Notes: a model not told the origin generated them from the sequence alone. Counted from the stretch's first letter, positions 34,700 through 42,811 are shown. The stretch: 49,967 nucleotides of DNA from Pseudotabrizicola algicola (GCF_010915705.1 NZ_JAAIKE010000014.1:1-49967), one strand, 5' to 3'. Translations and numbers: made by a program.

Positions 34700-35171
34700 C
34701 CTTGTCGAGGTCACCGCCACCGCCCTGAAACCAAAAATGTGCGTTCCTCGGGTCGAGGATGGCAGCAACCATATGGTCCAGCAGCTTTTCGATCTCCTGC
34801 CGCTTCGGGCCTTTCACAGCACATTCCCAGATTGTGCCGATGCGCCAGCCGAGGGCTACAAGAGCTTCTCGGTTCCTTTGATCGCGGAACACGGTGCCGC
34901 CGATCTTAGCTTGCCAGAACTCGGCCCGTGTTTTTGGCCAGTGAAACATAGAACAGTCGTGGCCGTGCCAGAAGCAACCATTTACGAAAATCACAACGTG
35001 ATGGCGGGGAAGAACCATATCTGGCTTGCCGGGCAACTGACTGTCATGCAGCCTAAATCTGAGGCCGCTAGCGTGAAGCCCGCGCCGGATCATCATTTCC
35101 GGCTTCGTGTCACCGCTCTTGATGGCGGCCATATTCCGGCTGCGGGTTTCGCTGTTGTGGACGTCAGCCAA
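34680..35171 (-). CDS. vsr: Very-short-patch repair endonuclease (Vsr)
   Basis: 163 residues. Vsr motifs: RSRNMAAIKSGDTKPEMMIRRGLHASGLRFRLH, LPGKPDMVLPRHHVVIFVNGCFWHGHDCSMFHWPKTRAEFW with the catalytic Asp and His residues, and WECAVKGP. It nicks 5' of T in T:G mismatches formed by deamination of 5-methylcytosine, so it protects sites modified by the neighbouring methyltransferase. Its start overlaps the methyltransferase stop by 8 nt, implying co-translation. Confidence 0.95.
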   Translation of the reverse strand: MADVHNSETRSRNMAAIKSGDTKPEMMIRRGLHASGLRFRLHDSQLPGKPDMVLPRHHVVIFVNGCFWHGHDCSMFHWPKTRAEFWQAKIGGTVFRDQRNREALVALGWRIGTIWECAVKGPKRQEIEKLLDHMVAAILDPRNAHFWFQGGGGDLDKVILHSV

Positions 35172-36396
35172 CCCGAAGAGCCACCTGCCGATTGTCCCGC
35201 TCTATGACTGCTTCAATATGCGGCTTCATGATACGGGCGACTTCGGCAAAAACGGGGACTGCGACAGAGTTGCCGAACTGCCTGTACGCCTGCGTGTCCG
35301 AAACCGGGATTCGGAAGTCATCTCCGTAACCCATTAACCGTGCACACTCGCGCGGAGTAAGTCGGCGGGGATTCTTTCCAAGCCCTCGACTGACCAAGAT
35401 CTCGGAACCATCCTTGAAATAGCGCGCCGACAGCGTGCGTGAGATGCTGTCACCGTTGACGAGGCCAAATCCGAAGCCATTGCCTTTTGCGCGGTGCTTG
35501 GCCGCATAGTCCTGTAAATATTGCCAAAGCTTGTCCGTGAGAGTGAATTTTTCGTTCACAAGCGCGTCAGGTCCAAGCGTATAGTGGCCCTCGGGTGCCT
35601 CGGAGCCGTCGGCTGGGTGCAAGATGTTACGCATTTTCTGATGGCCATAAGCCGGAAGATGCAGGTCGTCCCACGAAAAAGCGGTCTTCTCTCTGAAGCC
35701 AACCATTACGATCCGCTCCCTATGTTGCGGGACAAAGTGGGCCGCGTCGATGATCATCGTGTGCAGGCTGTAGCCCAGTTCTTCGGAAAGCTTGCGTCGA
35801 ATAACCTCGAAAGTCCGACCACGGTCGTGGCTCTTAAGGTTCTTAACATTTTCCAAAAGAAACGCGGCCGGTCGGTGAGCCTTCAAGATGCGCAGAACAT
35901 CGAAGAAAAGGGTTCCTTGGGTTTCGTCTTGGAAACCGTGCAGTCTGCCCAGCGCGTTCTTCTTGGAAACCCCGGCTATCGAGAATGGCTGGCAAGGAAA
36001 CCCTGCAACAAGAACATCATGCTCGGGAATATCCTCCGCCTTAATCTCGGTGATGTCACCGGCGATGGGCCGGTTGTCCGGGTAGTTGGCCAAGTAGGTC
36101 TGTTGGGCAAACCTATCCCATTCAGAAGTGAATACGCACCGGCCATCTGCGCTTTCCATTGCCCTCCGAAGGCCTCCAATTCCGGCGAAGAGGTCGACGA
36201 AGGTGAATGTACCGGATCCAGTATCACCGGAGCGGCGGGCGGCAACCTTCATGCGTAAGAGCTCCATCACGGAGTCCCTAGGTGCCTCTTCCCCCCGTTT
36301 GAAGCGGTATATATGACCCTCCGAGTAGCCCAACGCCTTTGCGGCTTCTTGCACAGTGTAACCTGCCTTGATCAGCAGTTCGGAAAACTCGGTCAT
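35164..36396 (-). CDS. DNA (cytosine-5) methyltransferase with N-terminal HTH
   Basis: 410 residues. Residues 1-45 form a helix-turn-helix (TVQEAAKALGYSEGHIYRFKRG). The m5C methyltransferase motifs follow: I FVDLFAGIGGLR (66-77), IV GFPCQPFS with catalytic C135, VI ENVKN (182-186), VIII QHRERIVMVG, and X QFGNSVAVPVFAEVA. It methylates cytosine in the site cut by the MvaI/BcnI-type nuclease. In M.SsoII/M.EcoRII-like enzymes the N-terminal HTH represses the methyltransferase promoter and helps the nuclease gene; the same may apply here. GAGGG lies 5 nt before the ATG. Confidence 0.94.
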   Translation of the reverse strand: MTEFSELLIKAGYTVQEAAKALGYSEGHIYRFKRGEEAPRDSVMELLRMKVAARRSGDTGSGTFTFVDLFAGIGGLRRAMESADGRCVFTSEWDRFAQQTYLANYPDNRPIAGDITEIKAEDIPEHDVLVAGFPCQPFSIAGVSKKNALGRLHGFQDETQGTLFFDVLRILKAHRPAAFLLENVKNLKSHDRGRTFEVIRRKLSEELGYSLHTMIIDAAHFVPQHRERIVMVGFREKTAFSWDDLHLPAYGHQKMRNILHPADGSEAPEGHYTLGPDALVNEKFTLTDKLWQYLQDYAAKHRAKGNGFGFGLVNGDSISRTLSARYFKDGSEILVSRGLGKNPRRLTPRECARLMGYGDDFRIPVSDTQAYRQFGNSVAVPVFAEVARIMKPHIEAVIERDNRQVALRVG

Positions 36397-36481
36397 GGAC
36401 GCCCTCTTCTGGGAATTTTTCTGACACCATGCGTCTAAGCATCCCTAAACGCAAGAACAGAATAAAAACAACGAAGCGCCA

Positions 36482-37141
36482 TCACCGCTTGATCCATGGC
36501 TGCGACTTCGGCATTGCCGTCGTCATCTCGACTTCCCTAAGCATCCCGCCCTCTGCCAGCCCGTCTCGCACCCAGCTCAGCGCCAACCACCAATCCTCAT
36601 AGCGTCGCCGGGCGGATGCGATCTGCTCCGGATGTGGCCGCCAGGTGATGGGGCATGCCAGCACCTCGACCGTCCGCAACTTGCCGCGCGTCTTCACTCG
36701 CTCGGTGCCGACTACGATGGTGGCCGCGCGTTCGCCGTGCTGGTTTCGCTTGGTCTCGACCGGCACGCAGCGTGGCACGGCGCCGGGCATCCAGTCCGGG
36801 GTCATGCCAGCACGCGCGAGTTCGGCCAACTGGATCGCCATGCGGATGCCGCCGAGACTGTCGGGCAAGCCTGCGACTGTGGCGGCGATCACCTCGGCGT
36901 CCGGATGGGAGCACCTGCCCATCTTGTGCTTGCCACCGTCGACCTTGCAGCCAAGAGCGGCGCGTTGCAGCAGGACGTATTCAAGGCCGAAGCCGAAGCC
37001 TTCCTCAGCTATTTCGTCTGGCAGCGGCAATTCAAGCTGCGCTTGCTCAACGCGGAATGCCCATTCCAGTGCCGCCTGCACGCCATGCGCGCGTTTCACT
37101 CGCGTTCCGCCCGTTCGGCAGATTTGTCGCTGCAGGGTCAT
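36482..37141 (-). CDS. Hypothetical protein at the end of the mobile-element operon
   Basis: 219 residues, no family recognised with confidence. A basic N-terminus is followed by ERAATIVVGTERVKTRGKLRTVEV and a C-terminal helical region (RRRYEDWWLALSWVRDGL). No signal peptide or membrane segment. Its ATG overlaps the TGA of the replication-like gene (ATGA), and it ends the five-gene chain. Proteins of this kind occur in prophage or integrative-element early operons, so a DNA-metabolism role is inferred from context only. Confidence 0.65.
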   Translation of the reverse strand: MTLQRQICRTGGTRVKRAHGVQAALEWAFRVEQAQLELPLPDEIAEEGFGFGLEYVLLQRAALGCKVDGGKHKMGRCSHPDAEVIAATVAGLPDSLGGIRMAIQLAELARAGMTPDWMPGAVPRCVPVETKRNQHGERAATIVVGTERVKTRGKLRTVEVLACPITWRPHPEQIASARRRYEDWWLALSWVRDGLAEGGMLREVEMTTAMPKSQPWIKR

Positions 37142-38163
37142 CGCACGCCCCGCAATCGGAGCCGTTCGGGCGTGACCAAGCCGCGCACCAGCATCAAATC
37201 ACGAATGCTGTTGTTGATCGCGCTGACAGGCAGGTAGCCGTCCGCGTTGACCATCTTGGCGTAGAACGCCGCCTTCTCGTCGTCGCTGAGCCGAGGAGTT
37301 TCTTCGCGTTTCCGCCGCCGTTTGGCCTTTTGGCCCTTGGCGGTTGCGATGGCCGTCTGCGAGTCGCGCTGGGCGGCACGTTCCATAAACCGGTCGAGGG
37401 CTTTGGGGCCATCGGGCGGGTTCGGATGATCGGCCCGGGTCTCGATGGCGACCTCGATGATCCGCTTCCGCGACAACCCGATATCGTCAATCCAACGGCG
37501 AACGTGGGTTCTGGCTGGCCAGCCCTGCCACCAAGCGGGCAGGGTGGCGTTGGCGGCGAAGCCCAGCGCTGTAAGCAGTTCAGCGAAGAACCGATCAAAA
37601 TCGGCCTCGCGCGTGCCTGCGTCCTCCTCCTCCTTTACTGGTTTACGTAGTGGTTCTCTTACAAGGTTGGTGTCCGGATTCCGGACACGGCTTTGGGCAT
37701 TTTCCGGACACGGGTCAGGGCAAAAACCGTACACGGGTTCTTGCGGATTGCCGTGTGCGATTTCCGGACACGGCTCGGGCAGATCAGCAGGGATGCTGCC
37801 TTTTTCAGGTGCAGTTTCAGCATCATGGCCGAAAAGTAAAAACCCGTGTCCGGTTTCCGGACATGGCTCGGGATCATGTGGTGCAAAGCCTTCCTCAAAC
37901 CCCAGGATGTAGCGTGTCGGCAGCTGGCGCTTGGTGACGGGATCGATGCGCGGTACCCGGCGCAGCAGATGTTCCGCCTCCAGCCGGTCGAGATGTTCGT
38001 TCAGGGTGGAGCGGCTGATCTCGCAATCATGGGCCAGCCGGTCCTGTGAAGGAAAGCAACCGAAGTCGGGGTTGAAGCGGTCGCAGAGGTGCCAGAGCAC
38101 GATCTTGGTCGTCGGCTTTAGCCCGCGCCGCTGGATCGCCCAGTTGGTGGCATCATGGCTCAT
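37138..38163 (-). CDS. HTH replication-initiator-like protein with repeat-encoding linker
   Basis: 341 residues. The N-terminal ~85 residues form a winged helix of the type found in phage and plasmid replication proteins (GLKPTTKIVLWHLCDRFN, CFPSQDRLAHDCEISRSTLNEHLDRLE). A ~95-residue low-complexity linker follows with repeated PCPE units (EPCPETGHG, EPCPEIAHG, DPCPENAQ), encoded by the DNA repeats at 37670-37866. A C-terminal domain (~185-341) has WWQGWPARTHVRRWIDDIGLS and a basic stretch. By analogy with lambda O, whose origin lies inside its own gene between two domains, this may be the element's initiator with its origin. That is inference. It is joined to both neighbours by ATGA overlaps. 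Confidence 0.7.
   Translation of the reverse strand: MSHDATNWAIQRRGLKPTTKIVLWHLCDRFNPDFGCFPSQDRLAHDCEISRSTLNEHLDRLEAEHLLRRVPRIDPVTKRQLPTRYILGFEEGFAPHDPEPCPETGHGFLLFGHDAETAPEKGSIPADLPEPCPEIAHGNPQEPVYGFCPDPCPENAQSRVRNPDTNLVREPLRKPVKEEEDAGTREADFDRFFAELLTALGFAANATLPAWWQGWPARTHVRRWIDDIGLSRKRIIEVAIETRADHPNPPDGPKALDRFMERAAQRDSQTAIATAKGQKAKRRRKREETPRLSDDEKAAFYAKMVNADGYLPVSAINNSIRDLMLVRGLVTPERLRLRGVR
37670..37866. repeat. Iteron-like GTGTCCGGA repeats inside the replication-like gene
   Basis: The 9-mer TCCGGACAC occurs at 37680, 37703 and 37763, with TCCGGACAT at 37856. Inverted copies are GTGTCCGGA at 37670 and GTGTCCGGT at 37846. Degenerate copies lie near 37727 and 37750. Copies 37670 and 37680 form the perfect palindrome GTGTCCGGATTCCGGACAC; a second, imperfect inverted pair lies at 37846-37864. 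The motif is read in different frames (PCPE versus RVRNPDT), so the DNA rather than the peptide appears conserved. A candidate origin or initiator binding array. Confidence 0.7.
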
Positions 38164-38555
38164 GGTGCGGCCCTCCGCATGGGGCGCTGCGCGCGGCTGG
38201 TGAAGCCATTGTCGGCCAGCGCGCCCAGCGCATCGTCGACTGACCGGACCAGCGCCCAGCCAAAACCCTGCGAACAGACGGTGTCGCGGAAGACCTCCTG
38301 CGATTTGCGCAATCGGCCGGTTTCGCTTTTGACCTCAAGGAACAGCACGCGGCCGCCGGAGATCACGATCAGGTCGGCAAACCCGGCATGGACACCCATG
38401 CCGACCAGGATCGCCTGACGCTTTGCACCGCGGGGCCCGGCCTCGGTCACCTCGTTGACGCAGTGATGGACGATGGCGTCGCGGGGCAGGGCGAAGCGCA
38501 AGGCCTGCACGATTGCGCGCTGGGCATCGGCCTCGGGTGTGCTGCGCCGGTTCAT
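38160..38555 (-). CDS. VRR-NUC domain nuclease
   Basis: 131 residues, the length of stand-alone VRR-NUC proteins of phages and integrative elements. Catalytic residues of the PD-(D/E)xK fold: D61 (GFADLIV), E74 and K76 (LFLEVKSETG), with Q86 (RKSQ). Members act as structure-specific nucleases, possibly on recombination or replication intermediates. Overlaps both neighbours by ATGA, between the small protein gene upstream and the replication-like gene downstream. Confidence 0.9.
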   Translation of the reverse strand: MNRRSTPEADAQRAIVQALRFALPRDAIVHHCVNEVTEAGPRGAKRQAILVGMGVHAGFADLIVISGGRVLFLEVKSETGRLRKSQEVFRDTVCSQGFGWALVRSVDDALGALADNGFTSRAQRPMRRAAP

Positions 38556-38818
38556 GCCGCACCACCTTTCGGAAAAACTGCCGCCGCGATGGCATGCAAG
38601 GGGCGCCGGTCCAGCAGGCGCAGCATTTCGATCGCATCACCGCATTCGCGTGCATCGTCGGTCTGGCCGACAACGACACGTGCCGCGAGGATCACCAAGG
38701 ATTCCGGATGCTTTGTGGTATCAGCCAGGACGCCGCGCGCCTCGGTCAGGCGGTCGTGCATCCAGTCGCCGGTGGCCGAGGTCGGGACAACGGGCGGGCG
38801 GGACAGGAGCTGTTTCAT
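38552..38818 (-). CDS. Small hypothetical protein of the element operon
   Basis: 88 residues from the ATG at 38818, which overlaps the stop of the HTH gene (ATGA). It starts MKQLLSRPPVVPTSATGDWM and contains a helical middle (ESLVILAARVVVGQTDDARECGDAIEMLRLL). Soluble, no recognised domain. The start is chosen because of the overlap; the frame is open further upstream but lies within the HTH gene. The chain of overlaps supports its being a real gene. Confidence 0.65.
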   Translation of the reverse strand: MKQLLSRPPVVPTSATGDWMHDRLTEARGVLADTTKHPESLVILAARVVVGQTDDARECGDAIEMLRLLDRRPLHAIAAAVFPKGGAA

Positions 38819-39063
38819 TTCCGCCCCCGCTGTGTCCGGGCCGGGCGGGTTTGTTCCTGCGCGCTGATCCAGTCCTGGACCGAGGTGCGCCGGTAGAGCA
38901 CCTTGCGGCCGATCCTCGTGCAGGGCGGGCCGAGCTGGCGGGCCTCCCAGCGGGCGAGGGTGTCGCATGCAAGGCCGAGTTCACCGGCCAGCTGCTCGCG
39001 GCTGATCCAGTCAGCCAGTAGGTTTAGGGGTTGGTCCTGCGGTGCAGGGGCTGTGGTCTGCAT
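38815..39063 (-). CDS. Excisionase/AlpA-like MerR-type HTH protein
   Basis: 82 residues. The central part (WISREQLAGELGLACDTLARWEARQLGPPCTRIGRKVLYRRTSVQDWI) is the helix-turn-helix of 'DNA-binding domain, excisionase family' proteins. Such proteins bend att DNA for excision or activate element genes. GGGAG precedes the ATG at 39063. First gene of the five-gene chain; the upstream region has a strong inverted repeat that could be its own binding site. Confidence 0.85.
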   Translation of the reverse strand: MQTTAPAPQDQPLNLLADWISREQLAGELGLACDTLARWEARQLGPPCTRIGRKVLYRRTSVQDWISAQEQTRPARTQRGRK

Positions 39064-39122
39064 TACGGTCTCCCATCCAGATCCCGGCAGAGGCCGGAGA
39101 CGGGGCGAGGGAAGCAGACGGT

Positions 39123-39180
39123 AAGGACCGGAACCTAGGCAGAGACCGGAATTGGGACGCGGCGGGCAATTCCGGTCCTT
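39123..39180. promoter_or_regulatory. Inverted and direct ACCGGAA repeats upstream of the HTH gene
   Basis: AAGGACCGGAA (39123-39133) pairs perfectly with TTCCGGTCCTT (39170-39180), and GACCGGAATT (39144-39153) with AATTCCGGTC (39168-39177). Two copies of the same ACCGGAAT core recur at 42588-42616 in front of the integrase gene. They probably bind an element-encoded regulator or excisionase. The rest of 39064-39367 shows no gene. Confidence 0.6.
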
Positions 39181-39367
39181 GTTTCATTGGGATTTGAGCG
39201 AAAAATCGGAATGCGAATCGGAAAGGCCGTCCAGCGCCATTCCGCCATTTCCGGTTGCCAACACCAGATCGATCCCGCTGCTCCATGCAGGAAGCGATGC
39301 AGTTCGGATTTCAACGGCGATCATTGCGCTACACCGGGCGGCGCGGGACAGGACGCGCGTGCCGGTG

Positions 39368-40369
39368 TCAGGGCAGTGAAGGGAAATCGCTGCGACGGTG
39401 GGCCTCGACGAGGATGCGCAGTTCCGGCGGGGCGATCACATCGACCACATCACCCCATTGATAGAGGTGCCAGGCCATCTCCAGCCAGCCCCCGGCGGTG
39501 AACCGAACGGTCAGGCTGCCGTCGGCCTCGTCCTGAACCTGCTGATCGGGGTGAAAGCCGAAGGTCCGTGCGACATCGGCGGCTGCGGGGGCAAACCGCC
39601 ACTCCACCGGTCCGTACTCATCGTCGGAATGGAACGACCCGAAGGCCTTGGCGGCGTGCCTGCCAAGATCAAAGCCGGGATCCCGCACGAAGGAGTCCTG
39701 CAGGAGGCTGGCGCGGCTGATCCGGTCCAGCCGGAAATGCCGATACTTGCCGCCGTTGTCGATCTCGCGGGCGATCAGATAGCCGCGCATGCCGAAGAGA
39801 ACGCCGTAGGGCTCGACCGCCCGCGACCGTGGCGCGGCATCCTGCGCACCGGCATAATCGATCTGCATCGTGAACGGGCCTTTCAGCGCGTTGTCGATCG
39901 CGCCAAGGACAAGCGCCGAATACTGCGCGCGGGGCCCAGGACGGCAGGCATGACCTCGGGCCTCCAGCACCGCCTCGGCATCCACCTCGGCGCGGCGGGC
40001 AAAGGTCGGGGGCATCGTGGCAAGCAAACGGTTGCGCAGGGAGGTCAGCGCAGCAACCTCAGTGGTTGCACCATCACGCTCGGCGCGACGGATCCCCATT
40101 TCCAGCGCTGACAATTCGCTGTCGCGAATGCCCTGCAGGTGCAGCAGGCGGCTGTCGGGCAGTTGCCACCACTTGCGCCGTTCCTTGTCGGTGCGGGTCT
40201 GCACCATCGGAAACGCCTCCTCCAGCGCCCGTGACATGCGCTGGGCTGTGCGGAGGGTCACGCCGAAGGTGTCCACGATCTGGACCAGGCTGATGCCGCC
40301 CGGCCTGGCGGCCGCCTCTTCGGCCAAACGCATGATGTCGAGGGCCTTGCCCAGACGTTTGTTGTCCAT
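39368..40369 (-). CDS. WYL-domain transcriptional regulator
   Basis: 333 residues. An N-terminal winged helix (ISLVQIVDTFGVTLRTAQRMSRALEEAF) is followed by a linker, a WYL domain (AVEPYGVLFGMRGYLIAREIDNGGKYRHFRLDRI) and a C-terminal WCX-like extension (GSLTVRFTAGGWLEMAWHLYQWGDVVDVIAP). WYL proteins sense nucleic-acid or nucleotide signals and often control phage defence or DNA-damage genes. The ATG at 40369 is chosen; the frame is open 276 nt further upstream but without a start supported by a ribosome site. Divergent from the 198-residue gene at 40644. Confidence 0.9.
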   Translation of the reverse strand: MDNKRLGKALDIMRLAEEAAARPGGISLVQIVDTFGVTLRTAQRMSRALEEAFPMVQTRTDKERRKWWQLPDSRLLHLQGIRDSELSALEMGIRRAERDGATTEVAALTSLRNRLLATMPPTFARRAEVDAEAVLEARGHACRPGPRAQYSALVLGAIDNALKGPFTMQIDYAGAQDAAPRSRAVEPYGVLFGMRGYLIAREIDNGGKYRHFRLDRISRASLLQDSFVRDPGFDLGRHAAKAFGSFHSDDEYGPVEWRFAPAAADVARTFGFHPDQQVQDEADGSLTVRFTAGGWLEMAWHLYQWGDVVDVIAPPELRILVEAHRRSDFPSLP

Positions 40370-40643
40370 CTTCCATCCCTGACCGAACCTGACAGGGACG
40401 TTAACGACAATTCGCTTCAAAAGCGATTGGCTGGCTATGGTCAGCTCAAGCCGATTCCACCTGTGCGTGTTTCCGATCACCGGGGTGTTTTTCACCCGGA
40501 TCTCCAGACATGGCTGTTTGAAGACACCTTGAGACGTGTTCCTGGACAGCGGGCCTGCTGGCAAGCTGCTGTTCGGCAACGCGATCCCTGCCATGCCCGG
40601 TGCTGACCCGGGTGTCGCTGAATGAAGTAAGGACGCACGACCC

Positions 40644-41240
40644 ATGAGCCTGCCGCCGAGAGCCTTCTATTCCTTGAATGAGACATCCGCCCGTTGGGGT
40701 TGTGCAGCTGCCGACCTGGCCGGATGGGCCGCAACCGACCATCTGACACTGGTCACCAGCATCGCTTCGGTGATCTGCGGCAAGCAGCCGGTGGCGGGCA
40801 TTGTGGTGGTCAGCGCCGCCGACATGATGCGGATGTTCCGCCGTCATGGCCCGAGCGACGAGGAATGCCGGATCTATCGCATCCGGCCGCAGGGCAGCGC
40901 AGAGTGGCAATACATCACGGAACCGACGGATGGCGTGGTCATCAAGATCACCGATCTGATGCTGCTGGCCGAGGAGGTGCAGAAGTTCGAGGACGAGCGC
41001 GACCTGCTGCGGCGCCCCGCCGGGTCAGCGGGTTCTGCGCCGCGCTACGATTGGGAGGGCATGACCATCATGCTGTTTCGCCGCATCAACGATCAAGGTG
41101 TGCCCGCAACGCAGGCCGAACTGATCGCGGAGGTGCAGGATTGGTTTGCCCAGAACTCGCCCAACGGTGAAATCCCCGAGGAAAGCACGACGCGGAAGAA
41201 GGTCGCGCCGATTTGGCGGGCGCTGCGAGAACGGGAGTGA
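40644..41240 (+). CDS. Hypothetical protein divergent from the WYL regulator
   Basis: 198 residues, no family recognised. The N-terminal part (YSLNETSARWGCAAADLAGWAATDHLTL) looks like a degenerate DNA-binding fold of the type that begins many phage-region proteins. The C-terminal third (TQAELIAEVQDWFAQNSPNGEIPEESTTRKKVAPIWRAL) looks like a second helix-turn-helix. This suggests a DNA-binding or regulatory role. It shares a 274-nt divergent region with the WYL gene and converges on the integrase gene with a 19-nt gap. Confidence 0.75.
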   Translation: MSLPPRAFYSLNETSARWGCAAADLAGWAATDHLTLVTSIASVICGKQPVAGIVVVSAADMMRMFRRHGPSDEECRIYRIRPQGSAEWQYITEPTDGVVIKITDLMLLAEEVQKFEDERDLLRRPAGSAGSAPRYDWEGMTIMLFRRINDQGVPATQAELIAEVQDWFAQNSPNGEIPEESTTRKKVAPIWRALRERE

Positions 41241-41259
41241 TTGACACCGATCCTGCCGT

Positions 41260-42516
41260 TCAGGCGCTTTTCTGTTCCTGATCGGCATCGTGCACCAGCT
41301 GGGGCCGGGGCCGGAAGATGCTGGCAACAGCATTGACCCCGTCGCGCAGCGGCGAGTCCATCAGGTGCGCATAGCGTTGGGTCGTTTGCATCTGCGTGTG
41401 ACCCAGCAGCTTGCCGATCATTTCCAGCGAGGCCCCGCCGCTGACCAGTAGCGATGCAAAGGTGTGGCGCAGATCGTGGATCCGGACATCGGGCAGTTTC
41501 GCCTCGCTCTGGATCCCGATCCAGAACCGGCGGATTTCCTTGACCGGCTGGCCGGGCGTGTCGCCGGGGAAGAGCCACGGATTGCCGCGTGGCACCAGCA
41601 GGGCGCGCTGGCGCACGATGGCCGCCACATCGCCCGAAATCGGGATGCGGTGGATCTTGCGCTGCTTGGTGGTCGCCGCCGGTTTTGACCAGCTGCCTAG
41701 GTCGAGATTGAACTGTTCAAACCGTGCCTGTCGCACCTCGCCCGACCGCGCGCCGGTCAGCATGCAGAGCCGGATGATCCCGGCCGCGCGCTGGTCCTTG
41801 GCGGCATCCAGCGCCTTGGCCAGCCGCCCGATTTCCTCGGGCGTCAGGAAACGTTCGCGTTCGTTCTCGATCCGACGGCGGAACCCGCTGGCCGGATTGT
41901 CCGGTCGCATGCCCCAGCCGATGGCCAGCGTGAACATCTTGCGCAGCACCTCACCCACTCGGTTGGCGCGCACCGGCGTGGGCTTCGGCCCCTGCAGCTT
42001 GCGGGCCCGGTTATTCGGTTTGGCCTTCGAGGGGCGAGCCCGGCCTGCAGCGATCTTGGTCAGCAGCTTTTCGACATCGGCCTTGGTGATCTCGGTAACC
42101 AGCTTCTTGCCCCAGTCGGGCGCCACCAGCTTGTGCATGATGGTGTGCTGGTCGGCGGCATTGCGGGCTGCGAGGTGCGGGGTATGTTCAGCCAGATAGC
42201 GCGCTATTATGTCGTTGACCCGCGGGGCCTCGCGCGACGTCTCGCGCAGGCTGAGAGGATCGATCCCTTCATCAATGTCGCGTCGCAGTTCCTTGGCCCG
42301 TTCCCGCGCGGCGACCGTGTTCCACTCCGGCCAGCGCCCGATCGTCATCCGCCTCTGTCGCCCAGCGATCCGGTAGTCCAGCGTGAAGGCCCGGTTGCCC
42401 GAGGGGTAGATGGTGATCGAGAACCCGCGCACATCGGTGTCGAAAATCTGGTAATCCCGCCCCAGGTTCTCAGCCTCTCGGACGGTTTTCTCATTCAGTT
42501 TCAGCCTGTTGACCAT
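41260..42516 (-). CDS. Tyrosine-type site-specific integrase (P4-like, DUF4102 N-terminus)
   Basis: 418 residues. The arm-binding N-terminal domain (YQIFDTDVRGFSITIYPSGNRAFTLDYRI, then RRMTIGRWPEWNTVAARERAKEL) is followed by a SAM-like core-binding domain and the catalytic domain. Catalytic residues: Arg in TGARSGEV (~255), Lys in KQRKIHRIPI (~288), HDLRHT (~345), LLGHTQ, and the nucleophile Tyr in TTQRYAHL (~383). It is the natural candidate for insertion into tRNA-fMet. It lies 5.3 kb inside the right att copy, separated by the defence module, which may have been inserted later. Confidence 0.95.
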   Translation of the reverse strand: MVNRLKLNEKTVREAENLGRDYQIFDTDVRGFSITIYPSGNRAFTLDYRIAGRQRRMTIGRWPEWNTVAARERAKELRRDIDEGIDPLSLRETSREAPRVNDIIARYLAEHTPHLAARNAADQHTIMHKLVAPDWGKKLVTEITKADVEKLLTKIAAGRARPSKAKPNNRARKLQGPKPTPVRANRVGEVLRKMFTLAIGWGMRPDNPASGFRRRIENERERFLTPEEIGRLAKALDAAKDQRAAGIIRLCMLTGARSGEVRQARFEQFNLDLGSWSKPAATTKQRKIHRIPISGDVAAIVRQRALLVPRGNPWLFPGDTPGQPVKEIRRFWIGIQSEAKLPDVRIHDLRHTFASLLVSGGASLEMIGKLLGHTQMQTTQRYAHLMDSPLRDGVNAVASIFRPRPQLVHDADQEQKSA

Positions 42517-42587
42517 GGATCTATCCCCATCTGCTCGTCCGACATGAGGCGTGGATTCGCGCCCTTATCAAGCAAAGCATGGCGACA

Positions 42588-42616
42588 GGACCGGAATGCA
42601 GGCGGTGACCGGAATT
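42588..42616 (+). repeat. Direct GACCGGAAT repeats upstream of the integrase gene
   Basis: GGACCGGAAT (42588-42597) and TGACCGGAATT (42606-42616) lie 18 bp apart, 72-100 nt before the integrase start. The same core occurs at 39125-39177 upstream of the excisionase-like gene. Probable sites for one regulator acting on both. The rest of 42617-42811 shows only a 36-codon open stretch that I do not call. Confidence 0.6.
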
Positions 42617-42811
42617 GATTAGGATACAAGCTTTCCGCATCTTGGTTGCAGGTGGTCTTTGTGAGCAGTATGATTTCGACACTATGCTCAAGATATGTGG
42701 AGGCCTTTGCTTTCAAAGAGCTTGAGGAAGCCAACACCCCTGTACAACGAGCAAGGTCGCCCGCCAAATAGCTGAGGAAAGGCGAAGATTGTTTTGGACA
42801 CCACAGTGAGC

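Noticed and set aside
36655-37650. 331-codon plus-strand open frame over the element operon
   Set aside because: Arg/Ala/Pro-rich antisense shadow of the 219-aa and replication-like genes.
42651-42771. Short 36-codon frame (VSSMISTLCSRYVEAFAFK) between integrase and exonuclease
   Set aside because: No good start context or family; possibly a remnant, not called.
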